64,000 bases of DNA from Drosophila miranda (Eukaryota; Arthropoda; Insecta; Diptera; Drosophilidae), in NCBI RefSeq assembly GCF_003369915.1, contig NW_022881603.1, forward strand, positions 7,113,249 through 7,177,248, in the 5' to 3' direction. Below are positions 22,164-34,300 of the stretch, in pieces. The notes under the pieces are model-generated. The model ran no database searches, was not told the origin of the DNA, and saw only the letters and a program-made list of their open reading frames with translations. Position 1 is the first letter of the stretch, and each line of letters opens with the position of its first letter. The position numbers were made by a program, and so were the translations under genes.

Positions 22164-22167
22164 ATTC
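22164..22167. repeat. Target-site duplication ATTC, right copy
   Basis: This is the partner of 1736-1739. If the insert and one ATTC are ignored, the two halves of the host element's RT gene meet in the same reading frame. That confirms the insertion point independently of the LTR comparison. Confidence 0.85.
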
Positions 22168-22716
22168 ATATTTGCCGTTATTTATGGAAAAAGATGTTTT
22201 TTCAATATCTGATTCCCTCATTAAAATCTGATAGAAACCTGACTCTAAATCAATGGCCGAGAAATACTTTGCCTTACCTAAATTGGCAAGGATTACTGAA
22301 GGATCTTGCATAGGGTATCTATCCGGTATGGTGTTTTCATTAAGTTTCTTAAGGTCTATTACTAATCTATGTTTAGGAGTTCCGTCCTCATTTACTCCCT
22401 TCTTTGGTACTACTATTACCGGTGAATTATATGGGCTTTTACTAGGTCTGATTATACCTTCATCTAACATTTTACTTATTTCGTTATTAATGAAATCGTT
22501 AACCGAATAAGCGTATGGATACTGCTTGCCATATACCGGTCTATCATGTTTAGTGTTAATCTCTCCTTTTATATCCGTTCTGAACGGTAACTGTAAATTT
22601 ATATTGGCATGGTCTTCTTCGATGATAGATACCATTTTCTCTCTGAGATTTTCTAAATTGTCCTCTTTGTAGGTTATTGTGTTAAACAATTTCATTTTTT
22701 TCAATTCAGAATTTGC

Positions 22717-23019
22717 ATAATTTTGAATGTCGGATATTTCTACGACGGCGCGTTCAGGATTTTTGCATCCCAAACTTTTAAATTGTTCATTGTCGGATAA
22801 TTCAACGACGGCGTGTTCAGGATTCTTTAATCCCAAACTATTCGAACTTTTAGTGTCGGATGATTCAACGACGGCGTGCTCAGGATATTTTAACCCCAAA
22901 CTATTAAAACTTTGGATGTCGGATAATTCAACGACGGCGGGCTCAGGATATTTGAATCCCAAACTATTGACGGATAATTCTTCGTCGGCGTGCTCAGGAT
23001 TTTTTGATCCCAAGCTATA
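22717..23019 (-). repeat. 63-bp coding minisatellite (five units)
   Basis: There are four full 21-residue units and one shorter first unit. They follow the pattern (N)SLGxKxPExAVVELSDxxxx and lie in frame between protease and RT of the old gypsy-type element. The units differ by a few residues, so the expansion is not brand new. Confidence 0.85.
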
Positions 23020-23077
23020 TAAACTTCCTTCTACCTTTACTGAATCACTTTTCATTTCTTTTTCTTCTTCAAAATAT

Positions 23078-23447
23078 TTTTATACCCGATACTCAAAATG
23101 AGTATTGGGGTATATTAGATTTGTGGTAAAAGTGGATGTGTGTAACGTCCAGAAGGAATCGTTTCCGACCCCATAAAGTATATACATATATTCTTGATCA
23201 GCATCAATAGCCGAGTCGATTGAGCCCTGTCTGTCTGTCCGTCCGTCCGTCCGTCCGTCCCCTTCAGCGCCTAGTGCTCAAAGACTATAAGAGCTAGAGC
23301 AACGATGTTTTGGATCCAGACTTCTGTGATATGTCACTGCTACAAAAATATTTCAAAACTTCGCCCCGCCCACTTCCGCCCCCACAAAGGACGAAAATCT
23401 GTGGCATCTACATTTTTAAAGATACGATAAAACCAAAAACGCAGAAT
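23078..23447 (+). mobile_element. DINE-1 (Helentron-type) 5' fragment inside old element
   Basis: This starts with the DINE-1 end (TATACCCGATACTCAAAATG) and contains the GTCTGTCCGTCC microsatellite core and the CGCCCACTTCCGCC block. It stops where the full copy at 61305 continues. It matches the first ~370 bp of the copies at 61305 and 63045. It interrupts the old element between protease and RT and is truncated at its 3' end. Confidence 0.8.
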
Positions 23448-23757
23448 CCAGTTTCTCCTCATTGTCTTTATAACTTAAAGTCCCCTTTCCTGTATCAATA
23501 ACAGCTCCGATTTTCTTTAATAGGTTAAATCCTATTAGTAAATCTGCCTCCATTCCATCTATTTCATAAAACACTTGTTTTGTGTTGAAAATAGTTATAT
23601 TATGGAAATATTTAATTATTGAAAACCCATTCACTGTAGCAACTTTCTTATAAATTGATAATTCTTTTTTATTTTCGTAAATTCCCTTTTTTATATAACA
23701 GGAAGTTGCTCCCGTATCTATCAAAACTTTTAATTCTCTGTTTATTTTTTTATCCAC
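23448..23757 (-). pseudogene. Old gypsy-type element, protease segment
   Basis: This is a retropepsin-like segment with the active site LIDTGATS near its start, followed by about 80 residues matching the protease fold (MEADLLIGFNLLKK near the end). The frame runs into the DINE-1 fragment at 23447 and soon stops. It should join pol at 23055, so the DINE-1 insertion breaks the polyprotein. Confidence 0.75.
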
Positions 23758-24972
23758 TCTTTTTAAGTAGGGCAGACCTACTTCGGGGGCTGATCTAAAA
23801 AATGGTCCTCCTCAATGTTATTTATCCGCATTGCTTTATTAGCCGGTTGTTCCGACATTTCGTTTGGCTTTCGTTTCTGCGCCTGATTTTCGTTAGACTG
23901 ATTATTCGGTTATACGTTTGCCCTAAAATGCTGAGCTTGGTTATAATTGTTATTATTTCTCCTATAATAACCGTTAGTATTCTCCCGATAATTTCTATTA
24001 TTATTATTTCCCCTGAATTGATTGCTGTTCTGTCGGTTCTTGATTTGTATCGATTCGTCTACATCCATTGGTTCTGGGGCCTGATTTTGTTGTCTATTAC
24101 CCAAGAAATAGGGTTGTCCCCATGACATGTTATTCCTCTGAAGATCCCTTTTTTGGTCGAATGGTGAACTATTAGTCCTTGGTTGTCGTTGGTTGAATCT
24201 TAATGTATTGTAGTTATTATTCCCTGAATTTCTGGGGCCACTGAATTGGTAGGCAAATTGGGCCCGAATGTTATTTGATTGCAATTCCTGTACCTTTGCC
24301 AAGGCATTCGGTAAATCTGGGGGATTCAATGAAAATAGGATTTCTGCAATGCCGCCGTTTAGGCCAGTGACAAAAATGCGTAAGGCATTGTCTCTAATTT
24401 TTTATTTGATTCTTTCGTGATTTCACTGTCCTTTCCGTGAGTCATTATTGTCTTATTTATTAACAAGGTCATTTTCTTGTTAACCTCGTTATAGAAATCT
24501 ATTATTGAAAGGTTCCCTTGTCGGAGAACGCTTAACTCCTGTTCTATTATGTAAATTGGTCTCTTGTCACTGTAAACAAAGTCAAGTCGTGAAAGTATGG
24601 CATCAAAATTTAAAACTGTCCCGTGGTTGGTCAGTGCGTCATGTGCTGGTCCTGTTATTTTGTTTCTCAAAATTGTTAAGGCAATATAATATTGCTTACT
24701 TCCTTTCTTATATAACTTCACTGCAGTTTCTGCAGCTTCCCTCCATCCTTTAATGTGGTGTCATCTTTTATTGTCTCGTCTATTGCTTCTGCCTGATAAT
24801 CTGATACCTGATCGGATTTAGTTTCTATTTGTTGTTTTAAATTTACAATTTGCTCCTGTACTTGTGAAATTTGAAGTGCTATCAATTGTTTGACCAGATC
24901 TGCAGTAAGATCGGTCCTTGTTTGTGAGTTAATCATTTTTAGTTTTTCAAAATCTAAAGTTAGTTGATCCAC
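23758..24972 (-). pseudogene. Old gypsy-type element, gag remnant
   Basis: This Gag is in three frames. 24972-24718 holds a predicted coiled N-terminus, and its first codon is GTG, not ATG. 24721-24359 holds the gag core with ALTNHGTVLNFDAILSRLDF-like sequence. 24329-23910 holds an Asn/Arg/Gln-rich C-terminus with no clear zinc knuckle. One-base losses near 24750 and 24340-24400 and an in-frame TAA at 23907-23909 separate them. The layout resembles gag of gypsy-group elements. It is clearly dead. Confidence 0.8.
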
Positions 24973-25084
24973 CTTAAATTTTTCTTATATGTTTGTTTTT
25001 ATAATCTAATATAAACTAATTGAACTTATATATTTATTAATACAACTTTTGCTCACGAACTATCCGGTAGGGGTCGTCCTTCTT

Positions 25085-25161
25085 AGTTTGGCTGACAGAT
25101 CTTCGAACGGGTCTTCCTTCTTGATTTCGGCTGACAGGTCTTCGAACGGGTCTTCCTTCTT
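25085..25161. repeat. Two tandem 38-39 bp units in old element leader
   Basis: Two near-identical units read ...GGCTGACAGNTCTTCGAACG... and each ends with CTTCCTTCTT. They are flanked by decayed partial units (25060-25084 and 25162-25215). They lie in the untranslated leader between primer site and gag. Confidence 0.75.
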
Positions 25162-25547
25162 AAATTTCTTTGTTTAACTGGGTCTTCTGGGGGTCTTCCT
25201 TCTTTGGTTTAGCTGATAGTTTCACTTTCTTTGTGTTTTGGTTTGGTTGGTTTTGTTTAAAAACTTTGGTTTTTTTGTTTTTTTTGTATTTTTGAATTGT
25301 CTTGATTAGCTTTTGTATTTATTTGTATTTTGTATTGTATTTGTATTTGTATTTGTATTGTATATTGCATTTATTTTTGCACACCCTAAGCTCCGGTTTG
25401 TTTCCTTTTTATCTCACTTTTTCTTATCTTATATCTCACAGTCACTCCGCGTTTTTATATCTGAAGGATTTATTCCATTAATTAATTGTCCTTCGGGTTT
25501 CGGCACGACGCAACACTTTTATTATTCGGTGCTTTTTATACAACGTC

Positions 25548-25565
25548 GCCCCACGTTGGGCGCCA
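25548..25565 (-). promoter_or_regulatory. Primer-binding site, tRNA-Lys, old element
   Basis: This is the same 18-base sequence as at 19525-19542, complementary to the tRNA-Lys(CTT) 3' end. It marks the 5' end of the old gypsy-type element's interior. Its LTR begins about 10 bases further at about 25576. Confidence 0.85.
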
Positions 25566-25575
25566 ATTAAATAAC

Positions 25576-25850
25576 TGCGGTAGCGGATTGTGTTTTTAAA
25601 AAGTTTTTATTTTACTTCTAACTTCACTGATATAGATTTAAGTAGAGGGTCACAAAGGATTCCGCGCAAAGGGTTTGCGTGATCTTAATTTTTAGCTCGA
25701 CTTTGCGGTGTCGCTTCTGGATCAAGACTGACTTGAACTTTCTGATCTTTGCATCGTTGATCCCTTTCGGGAATAGTTTTTCTATAAACATTTCAATTGA
25801 TTTCGCCATCCCGAGTATTGGATTTCGTCATCCAAAGAGAGAACTGTAAA
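25576..25850 (-). repeat. Presumed 5' LTR of old gypsy-type element (outer end unclear)
   Basis: LTR sequence should start just upstream of the primer site on the minus strand. The partner LTR lies outside the window, so the outer boundary cannot be set. The end given here is a guess; the LTR could reach about 26.07 kb. Confidence 0.45.
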
Positions 25851-28350
25851 ATGCCTAAAGTGCAGGATCTGCAGAAAGCCGGGAGTGAGATTGTTTATGA
25901 GAAGCCGGGTGTGGGCAAACATTGGTTTTCCATTTAGGCGAGTGTCAAAGATTGGGATTGCGGCGGGGGCCCTTGCGATTGTACATCTTAGAAATCAATT
26001 AGGCGGAGGCCCAAGATTGAAATTGTTTTCGTTTTGGAAAGCCAAAGATTGTTTACAACTCGTATAAGAGCTCAATAGAATTGGGTACGTTAACTTGTAT
26101 GTATATTTGGATTCACTTTAAATGACATTTCGACAGCACAACAGCAAGTTACAACCATTTGGTTAATGGAAACCTAATCGCTCGATTATCGCGATTAAGC
26201 ATACTGAACTTGTAGTGTCCAACTATTCGAAAATCAAAAGAAAAAGGAAAAGGTCGAACAAGTTAGGTACACTTTCTAGAAAGATACTTTTCATACCGCC
26301 CTCGCTAGCATAGCTCGAAGAAATTGGTGGAATGCAGGAGATCCAGAAGATCATCCGATTGCACAGTTATGTTAAAGCTTAAAGCTCAGCTTAGAAATGC
26401 AATAGGTACAGGCGAATAGACTTTCTTCATGTGAAATCATTCCCCTGCATAGCACACGTATATATAGATTTTCGTGATAGCAATCGCAGAGTGAATGGTG
26501 AAGACACGTGGAGTTACATAACTTCCAATTTTTCGCTATTATCCAATCATCCACTGTTTATTTGGATTAATAAATCCGAACAGTGGCTTTAGCTGAACTA
26601 TCCGAGGGAAAAGTGCAAATAAAGTGAAATTCTTGAAAGAAGCAAAGGTACGTTAGTCCACCGTGGAAAGATAAGGTTCTGACACAGTTTTATTTAGGGA
26701 TAGGAGTACTGGAAAATCTTAATACAGCCAAGCCGGCCAACCAATCTACGGTATCAACTACTAAAACAACAAAGCTGACCGTTTGGGAGTTAGTGCAGTG
26801 CACATCCACGGCGGCAAAGTGAAGGCTGAACCGTTGACGTTGGGCTAGCTCAATATCGGAAATCATTTACGTCTCGTGAAAGACCAACCACCATACACCA
26901 CTGCTGGATGTCCGAACTTCAGTTTGAACCTGCCGATCTCAAAATAACATAATCGGACATAATCGTCACCAACCTACGAAAATTTACAAAGGATTGAGTA
27001 ATTAGGCTAGCCTAAACCACATTGCCTCAGAACCACTCTTGCTGTCAGCAGATTTTTGTTTTATTTTGATTCCCGTGTTTCTCAAGTTAAATTTCAAGTG
27101 CAAGTTCCCGTTTGCCTTTATCATTATCACATAAAAATCTATACGCTGCTGCTCTAAGAACCAGCTGTTTAGATCCACATATTCATATCTCGTTTATCAT
27201 TGTGTTGATTAATGTATATTTTGAAAACTGAGCAATATGAGTTTGGGATAATGTGTTTCTCTTTATATATATACATACATTTAAACTGACCAACATCTAA
27301 ATTACACAGCGTATATAAATGAATCCGTCAAAGTCATCTTGGGCCCAACGATACACCGATGAGTTTCATCAATTACTGTGAGTACCACTAGTGGCTGAAA
27401 CCACAATGCCTATACACCAATGCAGGCGTAAGTTTGTTAAGGTAGATATATATATACTGATTTGAAAGAATATTTCCCCCTCAAATGCTCAAATATTTAA
27501 ATTTTTTTTTGCTGATCCAAGAAGAAGGAAGTTTGTATATTTTTGTTTATTTGTAAATGTAAGGAATCGGATTATATCTGTAATTTATGTAAAAAAAATA
27601 TATATATATCAATACAATCTCTTATGGTTAGGGACATTTGACATAAAAATAAAATGAATTGGTAATCATGAATATGTCTGCCTAAGCTAAATATTGTCTC
27701 CGTCCGTCAAGTACTTATGCTTATCTCCCTCAAAATGCACTAGAAGATGTTGAATCTTTGAATTGGGACAACGCCCGAATGTAAACGCGTTTGTCATGGT
27801 TGGGAGGGTAAAGACTAGGGACATACATCACCGCTGTTCCCTCCATCAGACAGAAGACGAACTACACTTTTTTTCTAAGCGTTTTCTAAATGCGTATCGG
27901 CGCAGAGTGGAAATGAGTTTTTTTTTTTTATTGGTTATTGATATTAACGTCGAGATCCTGTTTATTTTTTTTTTGAAGCGCATTATATTGATTTGTGTCA
28001 GGAAAACTGTGTAGCTAGGGAAGAAAGAACCCCGACCAATCCGACGAGCTGGACCCGAGCACAGCAAGAATGCGCGCCTTCGAACCTAGCTTCCTATTAA
28101 CATGAGGTCAGAAAAAAACCATCTATTGGCCAATGTCGGAGTTAGAGCCTAAATAGGCTCTGGCCCTAACTCACTGGCGAAGACTGAACACTACAAACTC
28201 AAGCAGCGAACTCTAGGGACCAGGCCATATAACAGACTTACTTAAATAGTAAATAAATACATTACTTAGTGCTAGATAAGTACACTTCCAGCTAGCAATA
28301 TCTTCAAGTGGATGATGGCAATATAAGTTGTACAACTCGTAGCTAACTCT
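25851..28350. other. Gene-poor stretch between old element and zinc-finger gene
   Basis: No convincing gene is seen. There are poly-T and TA-rich tracts near 27500-27600 and 27920-27970. There is an imperfect hairpin (AGAGCC...GGCTCT) near 28145-28165. A possible tiny exon at 27319-27376 (ATG, 19 codons, then a strong GTGAGT donor) has no visible continuation. Confidence 0.5.
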
Positions 28351-31300
28351 CTACGATTGCCCAGAGCTGTGTGCCCGCTTTTTGTGCCAGCGCAGACTGG
28401 CAAACTGGGCGAATCGTTTGCCGCACGAGCAGCACTTGTACTTCTTCACGGCCAAATGCAATTCGGTGTGCTTCTTGAGATTGCCGTAGGTGGTAAAGGT
28501 CTTGCCACACACCGTGCACAGGTGCTTGCGTATGGCCCAGTGGGAGTTCAAGTGGTCGGTGAAGCGATTCTTCTCGTAGAACCCCTTTGCACAGATGGGG
28601 CAGCTGAATGTCGACAGGTTAAGGTGCCTGCGCCGATGTATATCGAAGAAGGACCACGTCTTGAAAGATTTCCCACACAGGTCACAAATGTAGGGCCGCT
28701 CTCCAGTGTGCGTCCGCAGGTGGATGGCCACCTCTGTGGAGGTGGCAAAGCGTTTGTCGCACTTCTCGCACGCATAGGGAAAGTCGCGCCGATGCCGTCG
28801 AATGTGCACCGTCAGATTGCACGGCATCTGGAAGCCCTTGCCGCAGAGCGTGCATATGAAGGGCGGGGTGCTGTCGTGCCCGGACCGATGCACCTTATAC
28901 TGGTCGCAGGTCTTGATGAGCTCCGAGCAGACGTCACATCGGAAGGGCCCCAGGTTCTGTTCCAAAAAGTCTGCCAGTCTTGCGTGCAGCAGGGGAATGC
29001 TGCACGAGTCCCCTGGGTTGGTGAGTATTTTCCGTTTCTGCGCTGAAAACTCCTTGCGCAGATCGAACAGAGTCTTCTCCAGTTGCTCCGCGGCATATGC
29101 CGTATGGAAGGTTATGTTCAGTTCGTCCAACATCTGGGCCAGCGCCTGACTGCGGTAGGCATTCGATCTAAAGTCGGGATGATCCACATCCCACAACGCC
29201 GCATAATTGCGATAGATCTCCACAAACTGCAGCTGATCCTCTGCCCTTCCGAATTCAATGGGGCTGGCATCGATGAACTTCGTCTTCTGGTTGGTCTCCA
29301 CCACACCGACCTTCTGCAAAGCCAAAGAATGGATTTTGTAGGTTCTAGAAATGTAGAAAATCAGTAGACCTACCTTGCTGATCTTGTTAAAGATCTGCTC
29401 CTGGAGTATTGGATGCAGAAACTCCATCTCGTCGTAGCACCAGAGCTTGGGCAGATACAATCCCTTGTGTTTGATCACCATGCGCAGCTCCTTGCGATAG
29501 CGCGTCCTCAGCTTCAGTATCTCCTTGTGGCACTCCTCGCCGCTCAGCTCGTAGTTGAGCTCCTCCTGCAATTGGGCGGAGATCTCCCGGTACAGCTCCT
29601 TCTTGCAGCAGCTGGTATACTCGTAGTGCTGGGGATTCCATAAGCACTCCAGCCGCTTGAACGCATCCAGTATGAAGCTGAGCACCTCACGATACAGGAC
29701 AGACTTGCTGCAGGACTCGCCATCGGTTTCGCATGACTTTTCGCTTTCGGTGCTATCATTGCTGATCTGTAAGTACTCCTCCAGATGAGTGCGATGTGCG
29801 ATACGAGAGTCCCGTATCTGGCTACCTACCTTGGCTTCCCTTTCGGCCCGCTTGTTCTCGATGACGCCTCTGAGGAAGTGCATCTTGTCAAAGTACCACA
29901 GGCGGGATTTGTACTTCCCGCCGAGGACATTTAGCTTGCTCAGCTCCCGGCGATAGCGGCCACGCAGCTCCTTGAGTACCGCAAATATTTCGACGCCCGT
30001 CAGCTGCATCTGGCAGATGCCCTCCAGTGGGGCAGCCAGTCCTCCGTAAACACTCCGCTTGGCATTGTACTTGTAGTCGGGATGCCGGGGATTCCACAAC
30101 TTTTCCATGCGTTCATAAGCCGCCAGCAGAGAGCCAACGAATTCTCGATTTCGTTCCAGTTCGCGACGAGTGCGCTGCAGGAAGGGAAAGGTGGATCTCT
30201 TAGAGAACGATCATATGGGGGAGGGGCCATCATTGGCATATATATATATTTACACACCACCTGGAAGTCCACGTTGCTGCCAATGCTACTCGTGGGGGAC
30301 GTGGGCGGCCCTGGGGTTGGAGGCGTCGCTGGCGGTGTTACCTCCGACACGTTTTCGGGGGAGAACTGTTCTGCATCTGCCGCTCCCGTCACTGTCTCTG
30401 CCTCTGCCTCCGCCTCTTGCCGGTTGGAATCTTTTGCATTCTGGTTTTCCGCCTGACGAAGCTGGCGCTGCATTGCCTGGAGATCCAACAAGCATAAATT
30501 TTTCGCATAAATAAATACATTTTTGATTTGCTTCTGTTTGTGTTTTGTATCTTTAAGATAAGCAATGACCAGGCCACATGATCTTGGCCAGCCTCAGAGG
30601 ATTGCGAGGGGTTGGGTTTATCGATGGAACAAGCAAGCACACAATTACAAAAACAATCACATGAACACGAACTCAAACAAAAAGGGAAAGTCCGCTCTCC
30701 TCGCCACAGTTCACAGTTCCCATTCCTCCAATATCAGCGGCTATTGGCCTTTGTGTCGTCTACGTTGTCGTTGTCGTCGTCATTGTTCTTATCGGCATTG
30801 CATATGGCATACATACCTACTATATGTACACATTTCGATGTGTACTATATATCTTTTTGCTCCCCTGTTGGTTGTTGCTTTGCGTTTCGAAAAATATACA
30901 AACCGAATCCCTCGCCAGCGAGCGCCTAATCGTTCTCATTCTTCGCATTCTATTGTATTGTCCCCATGAATGAAACATACGAGTATGCATGAATAATTCA
31001 AGGCGCTGGGTGGATATATGTAACTTCAATCCGATATGCTATTCCCCTGATCCCTCGAAAACCAAACGAGTTCCGACCTACCCCATATACAGTGCATAGG
31101 TACCATTGAGAACAGAAATCGATACAGAAACAGACAAATTAATTTGCGTAAGCAAATGTTTTGTCCTACCGGTCGACTGGGGCGCAAACATTAGATACGG
31201 TATATGTACATATGTGATAAGCAGTTCTAACCGGTTCCCACCCGCTATGATCGGCATCGCGTGAAACATAATATATTGTAATGGCACACCCTCAGCTTTG

Positions 31301-34300
31301 ACTAGAGGTTAGCAACGCAAACAAATGTTTCCTTTCGCTTATGGGAATTTTGCACCATTCGACGAATAATTCCTACTGGTTGTCCCCACTGCGAGAGGGT
31401 ATTCTAGCTCTACCCTTGCTTCCAGTAGTTGTAATTGAAGTTGTCTGGAATTAGAGCGGAAGGCGAGTGGCCGGGCCCCAACAATCGTCCATGTTTTATC
31501 ACCTCTTTTTTGTTCCATACCCGCCCATAAAAAGTCGATATCATTATTGGGGGTGGTAGATAAAGTATAATAAAACGTTCTTTGGGGAGACTTAATTGGG
31601 ATTTGTGGTATTGGTAACGATTAGCCCAAAAGCTGGTACATTAGCTTCGGGCTAAACTGTTCTAATAATTATGCACTATTTCAAGAGTGTCCTTTGTGGC
31701 TGACAGAAGTAGAAAGAGTTCTAAACTAAAATGGTACTACGGAAATGTTGCTCTTGGCATTAACCACCATTTGAGTCCAAGCTAATGACCATTTCTAGTA
31801 GTGTTGTGTTGCTCATGAGTGAGTGAACAAAAAAGAGTTGTTCACTTAAGTGAGCAACTGAACATGTTCCTTCCAAGCTGTTCTTTTTTGTTCACTTGTT
31901 CTTTGTTGTTCACTTTTTCTTTGTTGTTCACTTGTTCTTTTTTGCTCACTTGTTCTTTGTTGTTCACTTGTTCATTTTTGTTCACTTGTTCTCTACTCAC
32001 TTTTTGCGCAATTTTGCTCCTCAAAGGTCATTTTGCGATCTGGCAGCTGTTGCTCATATTTGCGTTTACTTCAAACTTTTTGTATTACCGGCAAAGCTGT
32101 TTACTCTTTCAAATATTCAGTATGTCGCTAATTCGAAAGTATAGTGAAATTTGGAACCATCTGTGCATGAATAGTGAACGACTGAGTGAGCAAGTCAGCA
32201 ACTGAGCAAGTGAGCAACAGAGCAACTGAGCAAGTGAGCAACTGAACAAGTGAGTAACTGAGCAATCTAAGAGAGCAAGTGAGCAATATGAGTGAGTTGA
32301 CTCACTTACTAAAAAAGAACAAGTGAACATGTTCACCAAAATGAGCAATGTTTACCCAACACTAATTTCTAGTGTCGTACGATAGCCAATTAAAGGGTAC
32401 GGGGAAACTCCATTAAAATCATTCCCCTGCTGACGTTTATCAAAGCTACAGCTGTGTCCACAAGCCCAGTGAGTGGTAGTCCAATAATCAATATCCAATT
32501 GGGGTTACTGGCCAGAGTGGATTCTGATTAATTGGATGGCATTTCAGCGGAACTCAACCACTCTCATTCACCTTTCGAAAAGGGGCCTTGGCCTAACCTT
32601 TTCCATTAAAAACGAACGGAACCCTTTCCAAGTTAATTAATAACTAAAAATTGCACACAACTACAAAAAAAAAAAAAGAAAAAAAGCCTTGGCCCAATCG
32701 AGAATGCAATTTAAAAACGTGGAAATTAAAGTTTCGACCCCTCTCTGTTGGACCCAGGAAAAACATGTTCGGGTCACACCCAACTCTCGACGAAATGAAC
32801 GCCACCCCAAAAAGGTGAGCGAAGGGAACTGAAAGCCCATTAAAGTTACCCCTCTCTCTCTCAGTCGTATTCTCAAGCTTGACCCGCCGGCTGACCCTCT
32901 ATGGCCTGGGTCTATCCTTGACGTCGTTGTCTACCTAGCAACAGGAAATAGTTGCATATCCCTACAGCACATATCCGTCGCTGTACATCGCTGTAGAGAC
33001 CGACCATATCAGAAATTTGAATAGTGCAAATGGTTGAGCAGCTGTTTCTTAGTGCTCTTCTTTTTAGCTTTTATTTTATTTTATTTTATTCTTTTGTGTT
33101 TTATTGTCGAGTGTCGGGCGAGAGAGGCAAACAAATGCGAGGCTAGACGGGCTTTGCCGCTTCTTCGGACCGCTCAGACACCTACACTCGACACACGACA
33201 GACACATTTCTAAGGCGTGTCCAGTCTGCCTGCCTTTTCTCTGTGTCTGTTTACTGAACACGCAATTCAAATAATTGATCCAGTTAACTGTTTAACAAAA
33301 TTGCATAAAAATTCAATAAGCAACAACAGAAACAAAAGGCGCTACCATGACGGCAACGGCAACGTCAACGGGCGCCAATAGATGGGGCAGGGACTGGACT
33401 TCTCCGGGTATACTGCACTGAAACCAGATCGCAGACCAATTTGATTGAGTTAGCTGTGTGTTTTGTTTCTCCCTTATGGTTTATTTATATATTTTTTAAA
33501 TGGAAAGGGGTCGAAACTATCAAGGGATTGTCAGGGGCTGATAGGGTGGGAGGAAGGCAGTGCAGCAATGCATTTTAAGTGATGTTTCGAAGGCGGAATA
33601 GATTGTGTTGGGGCAGGGATTAAGGACATCTGAATATTTTCATTTCAACGAAAGGAAGGAATGTATGTGGTCAAACTTTCCCAAGACTAAATATAAGGAA
33701 TAAGTTAAGCGATAAGCAGAATCCACACTTGCAGTGCGGCTCCATGGCGAACGATTCCGATTCCGATTTCAATTCCGGGTTCGAGTGCGAGTGCGAGCAG
33801 CTGCGTCATCCATGCCAATGGATGAAGAGGGTAATGGTAATGGGGTTGGGGGGAGGGGGGTGGTCCACTCTGATGTTTTCTCGTCAATTAAAAACGATTG
33901 TTTATTGCATTTGTCACCAAGAAATATGCGGGCAGGGCCAATCAAAAGTTCCTTTGATGATGATGCGATGTTGCGATGCTGTTTTCGTTTTCGCCTCAAA
34001 CTAATTAATAGAAATACACTTATTCCGATACGTTTCCATTACCATTTTGTATTTCGACATCGTAGCCATTTGCCGATTATCGCGGTGGATCTGCTGGTGG
34101 AGCCCCGTTCCGCCCCCCCTCCCAATCTCTTACTTATTAATTAGAACGCGCTCCAGTTAAGCCACTGGCCAAATGTGTGTGGAGCTTTGGATGTGGCCGG
34201 GGGCTGAGCTGGGTATGGGCCGAGTGCAAATAAAAAGATTCATGGCAAAGCCCGTTAATGCTGCACTTATGGGTAATACCATTATAAGGCCTTGGGCATG

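Larger units (their letters stand above)
22164..23055 (-). pseudogene. Old gypsy-type element, N-terminal pol with repeat-expanded linker
   Basis: This is the first half of the interrupted pol gene. It holds about 110 residues of tandem 21-residue repeats (22717-23019) and then the RT N-terminus with conserved RPVYGKQYPY-, SPYNSPVIVVPKK- and AIDLESGFYQI-type motifs. It stops at the inner-element junction at 22164, and the gene resumes at 1739. Upstream it is separated from the protease by a DINE-1 fragment. The coding frame in this stretch is open, so decay is concentrated in gag and at the insertions. Confidence 0.85.

Noticed and set aside
22727..23101. Plus-strand ORF with repeats of SDNSTTACSG type
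   Set aside because: It is the antisense reading of the 63-bp minisatellite in the old element's pol.
23218..23262. GTCC-repeat resembling a CRISPR-like or microsatellite array
   Set aside because: It is the internal microsatellite of DINE-1; no spacers, and a eukaryotic genome.
27319..27381. ATG with 20 codons and a GTGAGT donor as a gene start
   Set aside because: No following exon could be found; too short to support.
28140..28170. Hairpin AGAGCC...GGCTCT as a terminator or miRNA
   Set aside because: The stem is only about six base pairs plus weak flanks; no precursor-like structure.
28357..29046. Long 229-codon plus-strand ORF
   Set aside because: It is the antisense shadow of the zinc-finger exons, with no domain of its own.
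31819..32205. 128-codon Leu/Phe/Ser-rich ORF suggesting a membrane protein
   Set aside because: It is produced by the TTCACTTGTTC-type repeats of the MITE arms.
33341..33424. ATG followed by ACGGCAACG repeats as a Thr/Ala-rich peptide
   Set aside because: Low-complexity intronic sequence that stops within 30 codons.
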